Shown piece after piece: positions 62,478 to 64,000 of a DNA stretch of 64,000 nucleotides. Below the pieces are notes generated by a model. The model had not been told where the DNA came from and made no database searches. It saw only the letters and a program-made list of their open reading frames with translations. Source of the DNA: CAJXII01 sp965242915 (GTDB taxonomy: Bacteria > Campylobacterota > Campylobacteria > Campylobacterales > Arcobacteraceae); assembly GCA_965242915.1 (NCBI GenBank), contig CBDETN010000025.1, positions 62,001 to 126,000 of the forward strand, in the 5' to 3' direction. Made by a program: the position numbers and the translations under genes. Each line of letters opens with the position of its first letter. The stretch's first letter is position 1.

Positions 62478-63722
62478 ATGATAGATATTAAATTATTGCA
62501 AAAAGATTTTAATGCAGTTGCTTCTGCACTTTTAAGAAAAGGTGTTGATGATGCAATTTTAGATGATTTGAAACATAAAAGTGAAACTGCAAAAGCAAAA
62601 CGGCAGGATATGGAAAGTTTACAAGCTGAACAAAATGCTTTATCATCTCAATTTGGTGCTTATAAAAAAGAGGGCAAAGATATAGCCGTATTAAAATCTC
62701 AAATAGATGATTTAAAGAAAACTAAGGCTAGTTATGAAGATGAGGTAAGAGTTTTAGAAGAAGAATTAAATGCCATTGCTATGGGTATTCCAAATATGCC
62801 AGATGATGAAGTTCCATTGGGTGACGGGGAAGAAGACAATGTAGTTATAGAGCAAATTGGAACTCCTAGAGAATTTAATTTTACACCTAAAGAGCATTGG
62901 GATATAGGAGAGAGTACTGGAATAATTGATTTTGAAAGAGGTGTAAAGATTGCTAAAAGTAGATTTGCAGCTTTAAAAGGAATTGGGGCTAGACTTGAGA
63001 GAGCTTTAATCAACTACTTTTTAGACTTTAATAGAGAGCGAGGATTTGAAGAGTGGTATGTTCCGTTTATGGCAAATTCAAATGCTTTAAGAGGTACCGG
63101 TCAGCTTCCAAAATTTGAAGATGATCTGTTTAAGATTGAGGGGGAAGATTTATATTTGATTCCTACAGCAGAAGTATCTCTTACAAATTTATTTAATGAT
63201 GAAATTATAGATGAAAAAGAGTTACCAATGCTTCTTACATCTTACACTCCTTGTTTTAGAAAAGAGGCAGGAAGTGCAGGAAGAGATACCAGAGGAATAA
63301 TCAGACAACATCAATTTGATAAAGTTGAAATGGTAGCTATCACAAAACAAGAACAATCAAAAGAAGTATTTGAGAAGATGGTTAGTTGTGCAAGTGATAT
63401 ATTGACTTCATTAGAATTGCCACATCAAAAAGTTCAACTTTGTACAGGTGATTTAGGATTTAGTGCCGCAACTACTATTGACTTAGAAGTTTGGCTGCCA
63501 GGTCAGGGAAAATACAGAGAAATTTCATCAATTTCAAATACAAAAGAATTTCAAGCTAGACGAGCAAAAATCAGATATAAAGATGGAAAAAAGAATATGT
63601 TGGCACATACTCTAAACGGTTCATCACTTGCTGTTGGTAGAACTTTAGTAGCTATTATAGAAAATCATCAGAATGAAGATGGTAGTATTAATATCCCTGC
63701 TGTATTACAGAAGTATATGTAG
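62478..63722 (+). CDS. serS: Seryl-tRNA synthetase
   Basis: Class II synthetase of 414 residues: N-terminal coiled-coil arm (about 25-105) that grips tRNA-Ser, then the catalytic domain with motif 2 CFRKEAGSAGRDTRGIIRQHQFDKVEM and motif 3 LNGSSLAVGRTLVAIIENHQ. Also LIPTAEVSLTNLF. Complete and intact. Confidence 0.97.
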   Translation: MIDIKLLQKDFNAVASALLRKGVDDAILDDLKHKSETAKAKRQDMESLQAEQNALSSQFGAYKKEGKDIAVLKSQIDDLKKTKASYEDEVRVLEEELNAIAMGIPNMPDDEVPLGDGEEDNVVIEQIGTPREFNFTPKEHWDIGESTGIIDFERGVKIAKSRFAALKGIGARLERALINYFLDFNRERGFEEWYVPFMANSNALRGTGQLPKFEDDLFKIEGEDLYLIPTAEVSLTNLFNDEIIDEKELPMLLTSYTPCFRKEAGSAGRDTRGIIRQHQFDKVEMVAITKQEQSKEVFEKMVSCASDILTSLELPHQKVQLCTGDLGFSAATTIDLEVWLPGQGKYREISSISNTKEFQARRAKIRYKDGKKNMLAHTLNGSSLAVGRTLVAIIENHQNEDGSINIPAVLQKYM

Positions 63723-63729
63723 GATTATT

Positions 63730-64000
63730 ATGCCATTTAACATTTCAGATATTAAAGAGTATGACTCTCAATTATTAAAATTATTAACGCAAAATTTACC
63801 GGATATGCTTTGGATTAAAGATTTAGAAGGTAAATATATCTATGCTAACAAAGCCATTTGTGATGGATTGCTTATGGCAAAAGATATAGAAGAACCTATC
63901 GGAAAAGGTGATGTGTTTTTTGCACTTAGAGAAAGGGAAGCACATAAAGATAAGCCAGACTGGCATACTTTTGGCGAAGTATGTTCTAATAGTGACCAAG
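63730..64000 (+). CDS. PAS-domain signalling protein, N-terminal part
   Basis: An open frame from ATG 63730, 7 bases after serS, runs off the right edge (about 90 residues). LLTQNLPDMLWIKDLEGKYIYANKAICDGL is a PAS-domain start. The output domain (kinase, GGDEF or other) lies outside the window. Confidence 0.8.
   Translation, partial: MPFNISDIKEYDSQLLKLLTQNLPDMLWIKDLEGKYIYANKAICDGLLMAKDIEEPIGKGDVFFALREREAHKDKPDWHTFGEVCSNSDQ

Noticed and set aside
1..64000. tRNA, rRNA or a replication origin
   Set aside because: No cloverleaf, rRNA segment, DnaA-box cluster or dnaA/dnaN gene was seen on either strand by reading.

Overview
The window is a low-GC stretch of a Campylobacterota (epsilonproteobacterial) chromosome, most like Sulfurimonas or Arcobacter. 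The basis is the AT-rich codon use, a HsrA/CosR-type response regulator, a PEB4-type SurA-like isomerase, NosL/NosD proteins, two di-heme cytochrome c peroxidases with a PerR-like repressor, and a long translation/cell-envelope gene block read in one direction. The genus cannot be fixed from the sequence alone. No rRNA, tRNA or CRISPR array was found.

Layout. Positions 1-3.8 kb hold nitrous-oxide-reductase accessory genes (two NosL-type, one NosD) and an MnmC-like FAD oxidoreductase. From 4 to 24.9 kb nearly everything is on the minus strand and is housekeeping: radA, ybeY, a Ca2+/Na+ antiporter, a DHH phosphoesterase, an M23 peptidase, lpxC, tsaB, thrB, a YlxR protein, infB, rbfA, rimP, then ribD, prmA, ftsH, a Psd-like protein and leuA. 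A single-chain restriction-modification enzyme (10.2-13.5 kb) is wedged between rimP and ribD. At 24.9-29.2 kb an accessory module (truncated gene, IS3-type element, IS1182-type relic, HNH nuclease/zinc-ribbon pair) sits between radA and ruvC. From 29.2 to 40.6 kb are ruvC, an IS30 relic, a ParE-type toxin-antitoxin pair, nadA/nadC, plsY, folB, a lipoprotein, fba, the PPIase, a two-component pair, an IS256-type element and a CoA-binding protein.

The stretch from 40.7 to 60.8 kb is dominated by mobile elements. It carries a HepT/MntA pair and then an iron block: a truncated fur, small ORFs, a second Fur-family gene, ferritin, a porin, a strongly structured leader, feoA and feoB. Beyond it are an outer-membrane barrel gene, a RelBE pair, a cytochrome c peroxidase gene split by an IS21-type element, an intact paralogous peroxidase and a divergent perR-like gene. 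Element types present are IS3 (two kinds), IS21, IS30, IS110, IS256 and IS1182, many nested and truncating each other. The window ends with trpS, a DUF502 membrane protein, serS and the start of a PAS-domain gene.

The iron genes form a coherent unit: Fe(II) uptake (FeoAB), storage (ferritin) and Fur-type regulation, next to peroxide defence (CCP plus PerR). The most unusual non-coding signals are a 33-bp near-perfect stem just before the feo genes, a family of TATGTCA-N3-TGACATA palindromes, a dispersed hairpin repeat with compensatory changes, and attC-like sequence beside all three IS1182-type relics.
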